A stretch of 64,000 nucleotides of DNA from Capniomyces stellatus (Eukaryota > Kickxellomycota > Harpellomycetes > Harpellales > Legeriomycetaceae): assembly GCA_001661515.1 (NCBI GenBank), contig LUVW01000027.1, positions 397,930 through 461,929 on the forward strand, in the 5' to 3' direction. Shown piece after piece: positions 22,658 to 34,604 of this stretch. The notes under the pieces were generated by a model. That model saw nothing but the letters and a program-made list of their open reading frames with translations, made no database searches and had not been told where the DNA came from. Position 1 is the first letter of the stretch. Each line of letters starts with the position of its first letter. Position numbers and translations under genes: made by a program.

Positions 22658-23893
22658 ATGGTATCACGTTCTAGAGGAGTAGCTTCATTGTTATACTTGG
22701 GTATTGCAGTTGCAAGTGCTAAAACATATGTTGTCACGTTTGGTGACGGGCTGTCTGATATCGGAAATGGGAACACTATTGGTGACCCAACACCATGGTG
22801 GCACAAGCGCTATTCAACGGGGCCAATGTGGAACGAGTATTTAGCATACTATAATGACTACACGTTGATAAGTTACGCAATCACTGGAGCAGTTTCAAAC
22901 AACACTGAAGTGGGAAAATACACAGAAAAGAAGCTTACGGTTCCTAGCGCGGCTGACCAGATATTCGCATACTGCTCTTCGTTCGAAAAGCTATACGAAC
23001 CAGGCGCAGTAAGTGAGGACATAGCTGTTGTTTCAGTTGGTGCAAACGACTTGCTTCTGTCAAGCCTGGTTATTGGCGATGAGGCGTTTACAGAAACCTT
23101 TACACAGTCAGTTTCAGAAAACATTGTAAACTTGGTTGGTAAGCTGTATGAGTTTGGGTACAAAAAGATAATGTTTACAGATGTGGTGGACCTGTTTGTA
23201 ATGCCAGAATTTGCCAACTTGGACAAAACTGTAAATGACACATTGTTCCAATACGTTGATAAAACCAACACAAAGATGGCAAACCTTATTGGGGAGCTGG
23301 TTCTGGGAAAAGAGTACAACATGACATGGGTCAGATACCTTAGCGTTTATGAAATATACAAAAACTTGGTTGATGCTGAAATACAACAGGAGCTTGGAAT
23401 TACCAATGTTGCTGACAAGTGCTATACAATGAACGCTGGGGTTCTGGAAAGCTCATGCGAAAACCCTGACGAGTACGCTTTTGTAGACAGCGTGAAGACC
23501 AACACGCAAATACAGGCTCTGATTGGCGCAGCAGCAGCCGAGCTAATTTCAAACGAAAGATTTGGCATCAACAGGGAAACCTTATTGGAAATCATTCCAA
23601 AGTACAACATTTCACAGGCAAAGTCCAAGGATAACTTTATGTATAACCCAGACAGCGCAGATACAGGAGTTCTCAAAATTGACGAGTACAACTGGCAGCA
23701 GTCTGTTGAAAATGCGGATAGGCTTGCAAGCGAGAAGAATACAGAGACCGGAAAGCTTTCCGCACAGTCAGTAAATGGTAGCGGAGAAAAAGCCGAGGCG
23801 GTCAAGAGTAGATCGGCCAAGGCAGGCATTCCCATGGAATTGGTAGTAGTGGCCTCAGTGGTATCGATTTTGATTTCCGTTTTAGTAGTCTAA
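22658..23893 (+). CDS. GPI-anchored GDSL/SGNH-family protein, predicted catalytically inactive
   Basis: Single-exon gene for a 411-residue secreted protein. Seen: a signal peptide (residues 1-21, ending AVASA), then the GDSL block as TFGDGLSDIGNGN (28-39). Gly31 stands where the family has its nucleophilic Ser. The block II glycine (YAITG, Gly77) and block III VSVGAND (Asn130) are kept. The block V segment NPDEYAFVDSVKTNT keeps Asp277 but has Lys280 where the family has the catalytic His. The C-terminus is a Ser/Gly-rich spacer followed by a hydrophobic tail (about 391-411) suited to GPI attachment. The fold therefore fits thermolabile-hemolysin/phospholipase-like GDSL lipases, but Ser and His of the triad are both replaced. 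A surface-binding or carbohydrate-binding pseudoenzyme is inferred. Several Asn-X-Ser/Thr sites suggest glycosylation. It is convergent with HOP2. Confidence 0.85.
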   Translation: MVSRSRGVASLLYLGIAVASAKTYVVTFGDGLSDIGNGNTIGDPTPWWHKRYSTGPMWNEYLAYYNDYTLISYAITGAVSNNTEVGKYTEKKLTVPSAADQIFAYCSSFEKLYEPGAVSEDIAVVSVGANDLLLSSLVIGDEAFTETFTQSVSENIVNLVGKLYEFGYKKIMFTDVVDLFVMPEFANLDKTVNDTLFQYVDKTNTKMANLIGELVLGKEYNMTWVRYLSVYEIYKNLVDAEIQQELGITNVADKCYTMNAGVLESSCENPDEYAFVDSVKTNTQIQALIGAAAAELISNERFGINRETLLEIIPKYNISQAKSKDNFMYNPDSADTGVLKIDEYNWQQSVENADRLASEKNTETGKLSAQSVNGSGEKAEAVKSRSAKAGIPMELVVVASVVSILISVLVV

Positions 23894-24243
23894 AGGTAGC
23901 CTACCAGCTAAAAGCATTTTTTTTTTTGAAATTTATACATAATAGTATAGCATAATGATAATAATAATAATAACTAGTAACAATAATAACAAGTAGCAAT
24001 AATAAAACAGCAATAACCAGTAATATAAATAGCAGCAGTAGCAAAGAAAAAAGCTAGAGTCCACTTTCACTGCATTAAAATAGCTGAGAATTTTGTTTAG
24101 GGCTAAATGCCATTGAAAATATATACTAAATAAAGAAATATCAAGAAAAACAAAAACAAAATTGGTAAGTGCAGCCAAACACACGCCACGAAAAAGAAGA
24201 AAAAGATAGAGTTAGGGTTGCAAGTTGGAATTGCTATGTGAGT
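23894..24243. other. Spacer with ATA/ATT triplet microsatellite
   Basis: The spacer contains AATAATAAT-type triplets at about 23954-24040, read as Tyr/Ile/Leu runs on the minus strand. There is no gene; it separates two convergent 3' ends. Confidence 0.65.
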
Positions 24244-25879
24244 TTAAAAGTTTTTGATGTCAACGCCAGCATCTTCATCAGTCTCAATTCCCAAGTCCTC
24301 CTACAGATAGAAAAATAAGTTCGAGTTATTTCAACCGAATTAAAAAGAAAAAAAAAAGTTGGAAAAAAATAATCGAAATTTTGGATTACCATGAGTTTTT
24401 TGGGTTTTCCAGGGTAGTTTTCAGTAATCGGGTCAAGGATGTTTTTAAACTAAAATGGGAAAAAGTAAGCCAAACAATCAATTAAAACAAAGTGCCAAAG
24501 CCAAATATAAGGAAACAACATGTCAAAATGTCAACATTTCTTTTTTCTCTTTTTTTTTTCTTCGTTTCTGTTTTTGCATTTGATACACAGTGTTGGTTGG
24601 AAGCCAAGGGACCATTTATAGAAACGCAGTAAAAATAATGCAGACTAGTGTCACTTACCAATTTTTTGCGTTGGGACCAAGTTTTGACCATAAGTTGATA
24701 TGACCCATCAATGGCTATTTTTTCTTCTTCCGAAATAACATCACCAGACTGTAGCTTTGCGATTCTTTCAGCATTTACTGCATTCTAAAAAGAAAAGCAA
24801 CAGCAACAAAAAAGGTTGAAAAATTATTGTCAAGTTATGCTTTAAAAATACGAGTAATAGCGAGTGTAGTGGGGAGGGGGGGGGGGTAATAATGCAAATA
24901 AGAGCATGTTTTAGAAGGAAACGAACCTCTTTTTGCAAAAATCTGATTCTTTCATTCATTTGCTCAATGGTTTTAAGCTTTTTCAGCGAATTAACCTCTA
25001 TCAGTCAGAATAACACAATAAACAAGTATAAATGTAAATACAGATATGTTGCACTTTAAACTCTGGTGTCCCATAAAAGCAAAGTATACACAAGTGAAAC
25101 CAAAGACAAGATTTTATTACGCGCTAATTTGGAGCTGTTTTTGCTTTTGATTTCAGAAATTTTTTCAGTCAATTTTCTGATTTCGTCTTCCTCGACTTCA
25201 GCATCTTCCGCACCAGGAACATCAATTTTTTCCTACAAGAACCATCGGTACATCATATTATCACACCATACGCCAGCAACACTGCTATTGACACCGAAAA
25301 AAAAAGTGTTTTTGGAATAAATAAATGAAAAAGCAAGGTATCTCATGCTAAACGTACCTGGTTTGCACAATATATCCATTGTTTTCCGTAGACCTTACCA
25401 ACAATTTCACCGCTTTTTACTAAATTCGTCAAGACTTTTTGGATTGAAGCTTTTGACACCTTTCCTTGCAAGTTGTTTGTCACATCGTCTTTACAGCAAA
25501 TATAAAGTGTTTAGCAAAAATTAAAAAAAACAGCAACATATAGCCACTTTAGACTAAACCAAGTTTATTGTGTTTATTTTTGTTAACAAAAAGTAATGCA
25601 AGCACATGAAATGCTATTTAGTAGACACAAGTTGGGATATTACATATTGTTAAGAATACTCACTTGCATTCAATGGGCGGTTTACTTTTTCCAAGTACTC
25701 TAGCACAACTGTAGATTCTAATAAAAGCATTAGTCAAGTCACCAAACATTAACCTTATCGAAATTGGCGCAGATAATGTAGATGTTTATATTAGCCGTTA
25801 AAATTCGAAGCTTATTTTTTATTTATTGATAGTACTTACCCTTATCTTCCGAGTTTGCTTTAGAAAGCTTTGGAGGCAT
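24244..25879 (-). CDS. HOP2: Hop2/TBPIP meiotic homologous-pairing protein
   Basis: Hop2 works with Mnd1 to stimulate Dmc1/Rad51 strand invasion in meiosis. Eight short exons, 25879-25840, 25717-25664, 25488-25358, 25232-25121, 24997-24927, 24784-24659, 24449-24390 and 24300-24244, are all in phase and give 216 residues; human HOP2 is about 217. Seen: an N-terminal winged helix (VVLEYLEKVNRPLNA ... ASIQKVLTNLVKSGEIVGKVYGKQW), an acidic linker and coiled coil (EEDEIRKLTEKISEIKSK, LKKLKTIEQMNERIRFL), then DGSYQLMVKTWSQRKKLFK and the C-terminal EDLGIETDEDAGVDI that marks the family. No single exon exceeds 131 bases. All key regions are present, so a functional meiotic gene is inferred. It diverges from PRO2. 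Confidence 0.92.
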
Positions 25880-26764
25880 TTCAGAAAAATAATTATAAAG
25901 TACTACTTTTACAATGGTTTTACGGACTAAATGTTCAAGAATCCTAACACTGGGATTATGAAATATGTTGTTTAAAGTAAAAGAAGCTGTAGTTGTAGTT
26001 TCGATGAACAAATTGGCAAAGTAACTTGTTGTTTTTAAAATCATAATCCTTAGTATCGCGTAATTCCGGCTAATAGCTGATTAAGAAAATATTGCCTTTT
26101 TTTTGTTTCGGTTTTTGTTCTTTGAAAATTAGGCTGTATAAAAGGATGTGATTTGATGAAACAAAAACTACATCGATTCTTGGTTAGTCCAGTTAACACG
26201 CAATTTTCGCCAAAAAAATAAATAATTAGAACATACAACATGAGGTATCATAAAAACTTTAATGATGGAAACGTAATAGCGTAGACATTGAGCATAGAAC
26301 GCTGTTGAGGGTTTTAGATGGTGGATAAAGGCTATTGGGTGGTCCAAGTGGTTCTTGGACAAAAGCGATTAGAGGTTTAAGTTTAAAGAACTGTATTTTA
26401 CCCACTGATGGTAGTAGTAAAAAAGTTGATTAGGAATTATATTGTACTGGGAGTTGAGTTGCACAGCTTTAGCTTTAAAGAATATAGAAGATAATGCAAT
26501 GTAAAAATATTGATTGAAGCTTCAAAAAAATAACCAAATAGAGGTCACAGCCAATCAATTAGAAAATGATATTTTGAAGCAAAAAAAAAGCTGTTATCTC
26601 GAGTAAAGTAGGTTAAAAAAAAGTTAAAAAGAAAAAAGAAAAAGCCAAAGAGTTTAAAAAGCCAAAGAGTTTGAAAGGTTATAAGGTAAAGAGGACAAAA
26701 AGTTGAAAGATTAAAAGGTTAAGAGGTTAAAAGGTTAATAGTAACGGAATTTTGGAAAAAGAAA
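25880..26764. other. HOP2-PRO2 divergent promoter region
   Basis: About 885 bases. The half next to PRO2 (about 26570-26760) is strongly purine-rich on the + strand, with repeated AAAGAGTTTAAAAAGCC and GGTTAAAAGGTTAA motifs. I see no gene. Confidence 0.6.
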
Positions 26765-28257
26765 ATGGAGGAAATTGTAGCAAGGAATGCCAGAGAGGCG
26801 GGAAATCAGCTTCAAAAAGTAACAACAGAGCAGAAAAGTTCGGTACTGAAAAGAGTACATTCAGTACTAAAAGAAAGCAAAAAGGAGATTATTGAAGCAA
26901 ATTTAAAAGACATTGAGGTAGGAATAGTAAAAGAATTCAAAAAGGATTAAAAAAGTAAAATAAAGTAAAAAATAAAATAAAGTAAGTAGACAAATAAACG
27001 GGACAAATAATAAAACAAATAATATAGATTGCACAAAAGGAGGTAGATGCAGGCAGATTGAGTAGCTCGTTGTTTAAAAGATTGGATATCAATGGAAAGG
27101 ACGGAGAAAAGTTTGAGACAATGTTGAAGGGAATTGAGGAGGTAGATGGATTGGAGGATCCGATAGGCAAAGTGACACTAGCAAGAGAGTTGGATGAGGG
27201 ATTGAACCTGTATAGAGTGAGCTGTCCAGTTGGAGTGATTCTGGTTATATTTGAGGCGAGGCCGGAAGTAGTGGTGAACATATCCTGCCTAGCAATAAAA
27301 TCAGGCAATGCAGCGATTCTCAAGGGTGGCAAAGAGGCACAGCACACAAACAAGATTCTATCAGAGCTGATCCAAAAGGCGATAGGCACAGTTTCAGATA
27401 CACCGGCAGGGGAGGAAGAGGCCGCAAGTACAAAGTTTCCAGTAAAGGCGATCCAGCTGGTTGAGTCGCGGGAGGAAATAAACAGCTTGCTCAAGCTAGA
27501 TGACTATATAGACTTGGTGATTCCAAGAGGCTCAAACTCACTGGTCAAGCATATCCAAGGCTCTACACGCATTCCGGTGCTGGGACATGCGGATGGGCTT
27601 TGTTCAGTCTACCTAGACGAAACTGCAGACTTAAAGAAGGCCATAGACGTTGTTGTTGACGCAAAAACAAACTACCCAGCCGCCTGCAACTCTACCGAAA
27701 CTCTGCTGGTAAATCGCGCCGTCTTAAAAACAATTTTCCCCAAGGTTGCCCAGGGTCTGGTCTCGGCTGGGGTAAAACTCCGCCTAGACAGCGAATCTTT
27801 TGACCTTATTGGCTCCCTACAACCTCAGCTAAACTTCAGCCAATCAGACTACGTTGCGGCGCAGCCAATAGACTTCGACACCGAGTTTCTGAGCCTTGAA
27901 ATAGCAGTCAAGGTTGTCGGTTCAATCACCGAGGCCATTGGCCACATCAACGTGCACGGCTCAAAACATACCGATTCCATCGTCACTGAGAGCAAACTGA
28001 ATGCTGAGCTGTTTATGCAAACCGTCGATGCTGCTGGCGTGTTTTGGAACGCTTCAACTCGGTTTTCTGATGGGTTTAGGTTTGGTTTTGGCGCTGAGGT
28101 TGGTGTTTCGACCAACAAAACCCATGCCAGAGGCCCAGTAGGTCTTGAAGGCCTTACCATTTATAAGCACAAGTTGTATGGCAATGGTCATTTTGTAGCC
28201 AATTATGGACTAGGCGAAAATAAAAGGGCTTTTACCCACAAAAACATTCCTTTTTAA
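26765..28257 (+). CDS. PRO2: Gamma-glutamyl phosphate reductase (second step of proline synthesis)
   Basis: NADPH-dependent reduction of gamma-glutamyl phosphate to glutamate-5-semialdehyde. Two exons, 26765-26917 and 27040-28257, give 456 residues, the same length as yeast Pro2. Seen: an N-terminal helix rich in Lys/Glu; LEDPIGKVTLARELDEGLN; the cofactor-site segment PVGVILVIFEARPEV; KSGNAAILKGGKEA; the catalytic-cysteine segment NYPAACNSTETLLVNR; and the C-terminal GPVGLEGLTIYKHKLYGNG. An alternative acceptor three bases downstream would remove one Glu at the junction. The gene stands alone, without a fused kinase as in plant and animal P5CS. It ends 161 bp from the VMA11 stop in convergent orientation. 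Complete and unremarkable. Confidence 0.95.
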
Positions 28258-28418
28258 ATCTCATGTTCCTCCCTCATACCCATTCCTTTTATAATTCTTA
28301 TTGTTTTTTTTATTAAGCTTTTATTTTCAATCAAACACAATCTCTTTGTTTATTTGACAACTTTGTTTAATACGTTTAAAGCTAAAATAGTATTTGGTTA
28401 TATAAATCATCCCATTCG

Positions 28419-29170
28419 TCAACAATTATTTGACACCTTCGTGTTAAGTATTAGTGACACTATCAGCCCATACAGCCCCAGCACTTCCGCAAAAATCAGC
28501 ACCAGTATTAACATCACAAACATACGTGGCTCTTTTGAATACCCCCTCACTCCCACATCTCCCACTATCCCCACACACCACCCTGCCGCCAATCCAGTTA
28601 ACCCAACACATAGCCCGCTTGCCAAATGCATTGCTCCTGAAAACAACGAGTAGTTTTCATTTGGACTCATTGCCCCTGATATCAACACCGCCGAAACCAA
28701 TCCATAAACCGCAATTATACCCGCCATTACCACCGGAATCAACGACTATTTGGCCCAATATGTTCATATTGGTTTTTATTTATGCTTTTCTCTTGCTTTG
28801 TTTTACTTTTTTTATATTAGGTACCAATACACAACAGCAAAAACAAAAACAAAAACAAAAACAAAAACAAAAACAAACACGAATACAAATATGCCAACAT
28901 AAACTTACCTTCATTATTAATTGTGGCTTAAACGTTCCTGCTCCTGTTATTCCTATCCCCGACTTTGCCGTTCCATATGCTGAACCCATCGCTGTTTTTA
29001 TTTTAAATTCTTCGTTTAGTACCTTTATTCCGTACTTTGATTCACGCATTTACTGGTATCAACAACCTAATTCGCCTACCTGTTAATATCATCGCCGCTG
29101 CTACTCCTGCAAATCCAAAAAACGTCGAATATACTGGACAATAGTCCTTGCCTGCTTCAATAGCCTCCAT
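28419..29170 (-). CDS. VMA11: V-ATPase proteolipid subunit c' (Vma11-like)
   Basis: Proteolipid of the V-ATPase Vo rotor ring. Three exons, 29170-29080, 28991-28909 and 28745-28419, are in phase and give 166 residues; yeast Vma11 is 164. Four membrane helices are apparent. It reads closer to c' than c: [48 protein letters not shown], and a [15 protein letters not shown] loop. The ion-binding Glu lies in [17 protein letters not shown] helix 4 ([16 protein letters not shown]). Subunit c' is known from fungi and absent from animals and plants, which is good evidence for a fungal host. Intron 2 carries an (AAAAAC)n repeat at about 28830-28876. Paralogue c cannot be wholly excluded without a tree. 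Confidence 0.9.
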
Positions 29171-31900
29171 CTAGTTAGCTTGCTATTTTTAAGATACTTT
29201 CACTGCTGTTTCTACAGTTTACCAATACAGTTACTTTCTATAATTTATCCATTTAAACAAAGACTATGTGTTGGTTTCTAAGAATAATAACATTCAACAA
29301 TTCAAATACATAGAATCAAATAAAGTAGAATAAAGCTTCCTTAAATTTAAGAATTCAAACTTAAAGCTTGAAACTAGATTTACTAGAGCAAATCTTAAAT
29401 CGATATTGCGTATTTTAAACGGTCTTGCTCATATTGTTTAATACAATGGCAATCTGCTTCCCCAATTCAATTATGTTTTGATATTTTACCTTTGCTTTGG
29501 TACGGATTTAATTCACTTTTGTCAAAGTAATCTGTCTTCGTTTTAATCTAGTTGAGTTGGTTTATTTGGCTTTGACAGAATAATAATAAAAAAATTATAA
29601 TAAAGCTAAAAGCCAAATTATTTATTAAAAGCCTAGAACTTTCTCAACTCCACTATTTAACATTGAAATAAACCACTTCAAAAACAATCCAATTTCAGTA
29701 AGAAAAAATTCTGAAAAAAATACGGCAATACTATTTGTTATAAAGCTATTAAATTAAAGCAGTTTATTATTTACTCGGTAGTTGCTATTAATCGGAGGTA
29801 AACGAAAAAGATACAAAATATAAATTAAAATATACACCAAGAAAATAATTAGCAAACCTCAAGACTAGGAAATCGCAGGCTAAATTATGAATAACCGTTA
29901 TTACCGATTACAAGAGGAAAAAATACTCAAAATTTAAAATTTAGAAAAATAAAAACAAAAATTCAGAAAATACCAACTAAAAATAAGTACACAGTTTTAA
30001 ATCCACACACATTGCCTGTATATATTTAATTAAAAATCATAAAAATATCTAATCCTCCTCCTAAGTTGCGTATGATATAAAGATTGGGTTTACATATGGG
30101 TCGAATCTAACGATGTCACCGATTTTTCTTTGCGTGAATTTCTCGTGGAAAAATTATCTATTCACCTAATAAAACACCACGAATTTAAAAATCATTATTG
30201 GAAAATTACAAATTCAAGAATTCAAGCTTTAGTATTTATATCAACAATGAACCACTTCAAAAAATTTGACCCATATTTCCAAACTGAGATTTGAACTTGA
30301 ACTCAAAACCCAATAAACAGTGAAGAACTGATTCATAAAAAGCAAACTAAAATTTACTTTATAAACCAAGAAGTTGGAATTGGCGTAGATACCATCGAAT
30401 ATCGTCGGTGTACCAGTTGGTGTTGAATATTGATAAAGGTGTGTTATTGTTGATTGGTAGCTGGGAATGATAAAACAGAATTAAAAAAAATAGAGATGTT
30501 CGGTCGAAGAAACGGATGAGAGGAGCATATACTTGTCTAGATTGTTGTTGATTGTGGTTGTTAGAGTGGCAAAGAGACCAGTAAAATTAAACCAATGAAT
30601 TGTATGAATGAAGGGATATGGGATAGTGAAATTGATGGGGGTAATACAATCCATATTGTAACGCTATTCAAATATAAACATCCATGGTTGGTTTAGGATG
30701 GGGAAAATAAACAGTTGTGTCGCGTGTTTGATATGTTGTTATTTAGAAAGAGTTGGAGCAATGGCATTTTGATAGTGGTATTAAAACAACAATGTCAAAC
30801 TGGGCAAGTGAAGATGGGTAGAATAAATGAATCAGTAAATTAGATTAAGCAAATAGAGTGAATAAAGTAGATAAACGCCAAGCCAACACCATCAACCAAT
30901 TATGGATCGAGTGGTCTATACATCTGAATATCTGTGCAGTTCCAAAATAAAGCGAGAACAATCAAACTGATTGTGGAAGTGGAAATGGAAGTGGAATCGG
31001 TGCTAGATTTACAGGGTCTAGAATTTAAATTGGGATATGGATATGCCTGATTGTTCAAGTGGGCAGCAACAATGGCTGAAGAAATGGGTGAATAGACACT
31101 AGCCAATGTATTGGGAGTGTGGGATGTGGGGGCCGTGGACTTGGAAAGTGAAATAGAGCATTCGATCAAATTACATAACAATAANTATGCCACAAAGAAT
31201 TCAAGCGGTTCGGGCTGCAAAGGGAATGTGGACAGAGTTTTGAAATTTTTGAAATTTTTTTGGACAAAATGTTGTTATGATCTTAGACTTGGGATGTTTA
31301 AATATATGTTTATTAACGAGATTAAAAGACTTAGTTTACATTGGTATTAAACCCTAAGTCTTTTATATCAAATACTAAATAATAGTTAATTAAAACTAGT
31401 CTATTAATAATTATACTATGAATTGAATTGGGTATAAATCTAAATAGCTATTGGTGAATTGTAAATTCTTACAAATGTCCCAAAATATTTTTTTTTTAAA
31501 CTCCGAATATTTCAGCCAATAAAAATTATTGAAACACCAAACTTGGGTTATTTAACAAGCGCCACCTAAAAAACAACTATACCAACAAACAAGCTAATCA
31601 ATTGATTACTGTGCGTTTGGTTTGGTTTTGAAAATAAAATTGAAAATTTTGGGACAATTGTGCCGCTCACTGTATATGGAGAAATAGAGAGACAATGGGC
31701 ATGGGAAAGATAAACAATGCCAAAGTAATAATGGACGCCAACACAAGCCGAAAATACACTAAACAAACAATCAGAACCAATTTAAACAATGATAGTAAGT
31801 TATGAAACACGAAAAATACAGGTGGTAAGAGTATAAAAATACGAAAAACACAGTTTTATTAATTGTTAGTAGTACATTAATAGAAAAAAATCCAGAAAAA
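29171..31900. other. Gene-free AT-rich interval
   Basis: About 2.7 kb rich in A and T runs, with one ambiguous base at 31185. Frames here lack starts, splice logic or family similarity. I see nothing that I can call a gene. Confidence 0.55.
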
Positions 31901-32289
31901 CAAACAAACAAACGTGTTGGAAAAAAGTATAAATAACGCGAGTTTTGCAGAATCCCTTCATTCCCTCATTCCATTATTCCTTCATTTATTTGGATATTTA
32001 AATCTTTTATCCAAATAAATATAATCTACTATTAATAATACAAAATAATAATCTCATTTTTTTTCAAAATATATCATGGGCCAATCCAGCCAGTTAAGGA
32101 TACTGCATTTAGTGTTGCAGCCAACAACACTAGATCTGTCCAGGCCAAGCACAAGATCAATATTTGCTGGCCAATATTCTGTACCATGTTGTAGCGTGGA
32201 GTTGAGAAAGTCGGGCTAACATAGAGCAGGCAGTGGTTTATAGTCGTTTACCTGGTGTATTAGTTAGAGTGTGTCAATTCAGCCGTGTT

Positions 32290-33230
32290 TGAGCACCTGT
32301 CGAGTGGAGTTGGGGACTTGAAACCTCAAACTAAGGTTAATGAGCACCAGGGAAAGGCATACACGCTGGCAGAGGCTGGCCTTGGTGTCAAATAATGCAC
32401 CATCGTTGCCGAATTGAAGATAACGTTATCATCGGCGGTGATCCAGTTTATGCAGGCGGCGTGTTTTATAACAGAAAGTAGATCCCATACATGTGTTTCT
32501 GTGTCTTCTGTAAAAAGAGAGGTGTTATCAAGAGAACATATTACAACTGCATTTCTGAAAACAGAACCTACGACAATGTGAATGTTTCTGAATGCTTGTC
32601 CAAGCTGTTGAAGTCGCAATTTATCAGCAAGAATACTGGTATTGGCATGTGGAGCAACACGGGTGCCCGCTTTAGATGCAGTGAGTACCTCCACCATATC
32701 ATTGCAATGCTGTATGGCAAGTACCCAACAAAGAGCTTCTTATTGAGCTTATTTATGAAAAATCGCAGCAAGAGTGCAGTAGATGGACACGTTGGCGTAT
32801 TTTCAGGCTAGCTCAGGGATTTTGAGAAAACCAGACCAATAAAGAGAATCAAGAGCCTGGTTGATGGATTCAAGTTTAAGCTGGTTGAGAAAAATACAGG
32901 GGATACCAAAAATGACTCCAGTGACAGGTAAATTATCAAATACATTGGTAAGAAGCAGCGTGATGATAAACTAACCTTGAAGCCAGGTAGCTTCAAAACA
33001 TATCAATCTTATTTTAGACTAGATGACCAGCTGATGGCGTGTCCATTGAGTGTGTCTGAAAAGAACAAGTGCAAGCAAACCAACTAGAGAGTGCTAGAGA
33101 CAGCTGACTCAGGAACCGACAGGGTTGCTGAGAGGAGTCCGTCCGAGGACCCAGAAACCACATCGGTTTTGGGTTCAAGATCCAAGCTAGTTCAGAGCAG
33201 AAGATTTGAGCTTCTGATTGAATCGTGACT
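32290..33230 (+). pseudogene. Decayed protein-coding relic of unknown family
   Basis: Codon-like sequence in the + direction is interrupted by several in-frame stops. One clear open part is at 32491-32811, with Cys, Lys and Arg and the segment NVSECLSKLLKSQFISK. After a stop, the same frame continues through FEKTRPIKRIKSLVDGFKFK and KKQRDDKLTLKPGSFKTYQ. An upstream piece in another frame reads KVNEHQGKAYTLAEAGLG. The composition is less AT-rich than the surrounding intergenic DNA. I do not recognise the family. It may be a dead transposon or gene fragment, as it adjoins a retrotransposon remnant. Confidence 0.35.
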
Positions 33231-33482
33231 ATTTTTGTTGTAAGGTGGCTGGGTTGGTTCATTTTGTTTGATGCGGTTTCATTACTGCGTTGGACACTAC
33301 AAGACCAATGCGTTGTGGAAATAGGTTTGTGGATTTATGGCTAGTTCTAACACAACTAGTCACAGGCTAGGGTCTGTCTACATTCTTCCCTCAATGGCAA
33401 CACATTGCTTTGTACATGAACCAAACCAAACACCTCTACATTGATAGTTTCCGATTCATTTGCTAGTACTTGGATTGTTTCT

Positions 33483-34311
33483 TTATTTATTAGCATNCGT
33501 TCGAGTTTCCTGCTTGATTGTAATTATTATTACCACTAAAATTCATATTAGATCTATTGTTGTAATAGTTATTAGTGTAATTTTTAGGTACCGTACACTC
33601 TTGCGCTCGATGCCCGCTCTGTTTGCAATTGAAACACGTAAGCCTTTGATTGTTGTAATAACTGTTGTTGTCGCCGTTGTTTCCTTTGTAATCTCTAGTG
33701 ATTGCTTTAACACTATTTATTACATTTAGGCTCATTTCCTCGAACTTTTTAATCACTAGCGCCATCGGGTCCTGATCCACTACCCGTGGTTTGACTTTAA
33801 TAAACCCTCCTTCCAGTGAGTTTAAGGTACGTTTGAGCTTCTCTTCTTTTGTCAGCACTGTTACCGCCTCCTACCAGGTATCTGCTGCTGCTTCTAAGAC
33901 TTTCCTTTTATTCTCAACACTTAATGATCTTACTAAATATCTAAATTTATCTCTTTTGTCAGTTATTTTGGCTTTAACATAGAGCTCGTTTAAAGTCCCT
34001 ATTACCTCCACCATGTCTTTATCCCCGCATTCAAAGCTCTGCAGTTTTTTCCACGCCATTGTTTCTGCATCCTGGTCCCCAAAAGTCTCCCTGAAGAGTA
34101 TCTTCAACTCTTCCCAGTTTTTGGCACTATCTATTTCTCCTTTGTACCATATGAGTGCTTTGTTCTCTAAGAATAAATCTATGTTATCCATTGCTTCCTC
34201 ATCTGACCATTTGCAAAGCTTTCTAAATACCTCGAATCTTTTCATCCATCTTGCAGGGTCCTCATCTGGTCTCCCATTAAACGTCGTTGGTTCCAATGTT
34301 CTCGTGCTCAT
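33483..34311 (-). pseudogene. Ty3/gypsy-like retrotransposon gag with one in-frame stop
   Basis: The frame starts at ATG 34311 and reads through a capsid-type Retrotrans_gag region (TFNGRPDEDPARWMKRFEVF, LENKALIWYKGEI, WEELKILFRETFG). A TAG stop at 33873-33871 follows Trp, and the same frame continues downstream to a nucleocapsid CCHC zinc knuckle, CFNCKQSGHRAQEC, then an Asn-rich tail. It ends next to an ambiguous base at 33497. No protease, reverse transcriptase or integrase follows in the next 1.5 kb, so the element is truncated. The single stop, otherwise intact frame and intact knuckle suggest recent decay. Stop suppression or a base error are alternatives. Confidence 0.82.
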
Positions 34312-34320
34312 TTTATTGTT

Positions 34321-34430
34321 GTTGTTTTTGTTGTTTTATGATTTTATATGTTTTTGTGGTTTTCTGATTTATATGTTTTTGTTGTTTTATGATTTTATAT
34401 GTTTTTGTTGTTTTATAATCTTGTATTTTG
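34321..34430 (-). repeat. Tandem repeats in retrotransposon leader
   Basis: About three copies of a GTTTTTGTTGTTTTATGATTTTATAT-like unit lie just upstream of the gag start codon. They are presumed to be in the 5' untranslated leader of the element. Confidence 0.7.
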
Positions 34431-34590
34431 TATTTTTAAAAGTTAATAAATATCTGCTGGTGTTCAAAACAAATATCTTGATTTAATATTGATCTTATAT
34501 CTAATCTAAAAGTGAATCTAATCTTAAAATTTTGGATTCGTGTAACCTGTCCCCCTCTGAAGACTTAATCTATCCTGATTTCTTAATTTC

Positions 34591-34604
34591 GTTGGGCGCC
34601 AAAA
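34591..34604 (-). mobile_element. Putative primer-binding site next to 5' LTR boundary
   Basis: The minus strand reads TGGCGCCCAAC, a typical tRNA-complementary primer-binding site starting TGG. It lies immediately inside a boundary where the + strand begins TGTAGTG at 34605 (minus strand ends CACTACA). The far LTR end, somewhere near 34.9-35.0 kb, could not be fixed because I see no second copy. Confidence 0.6.
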
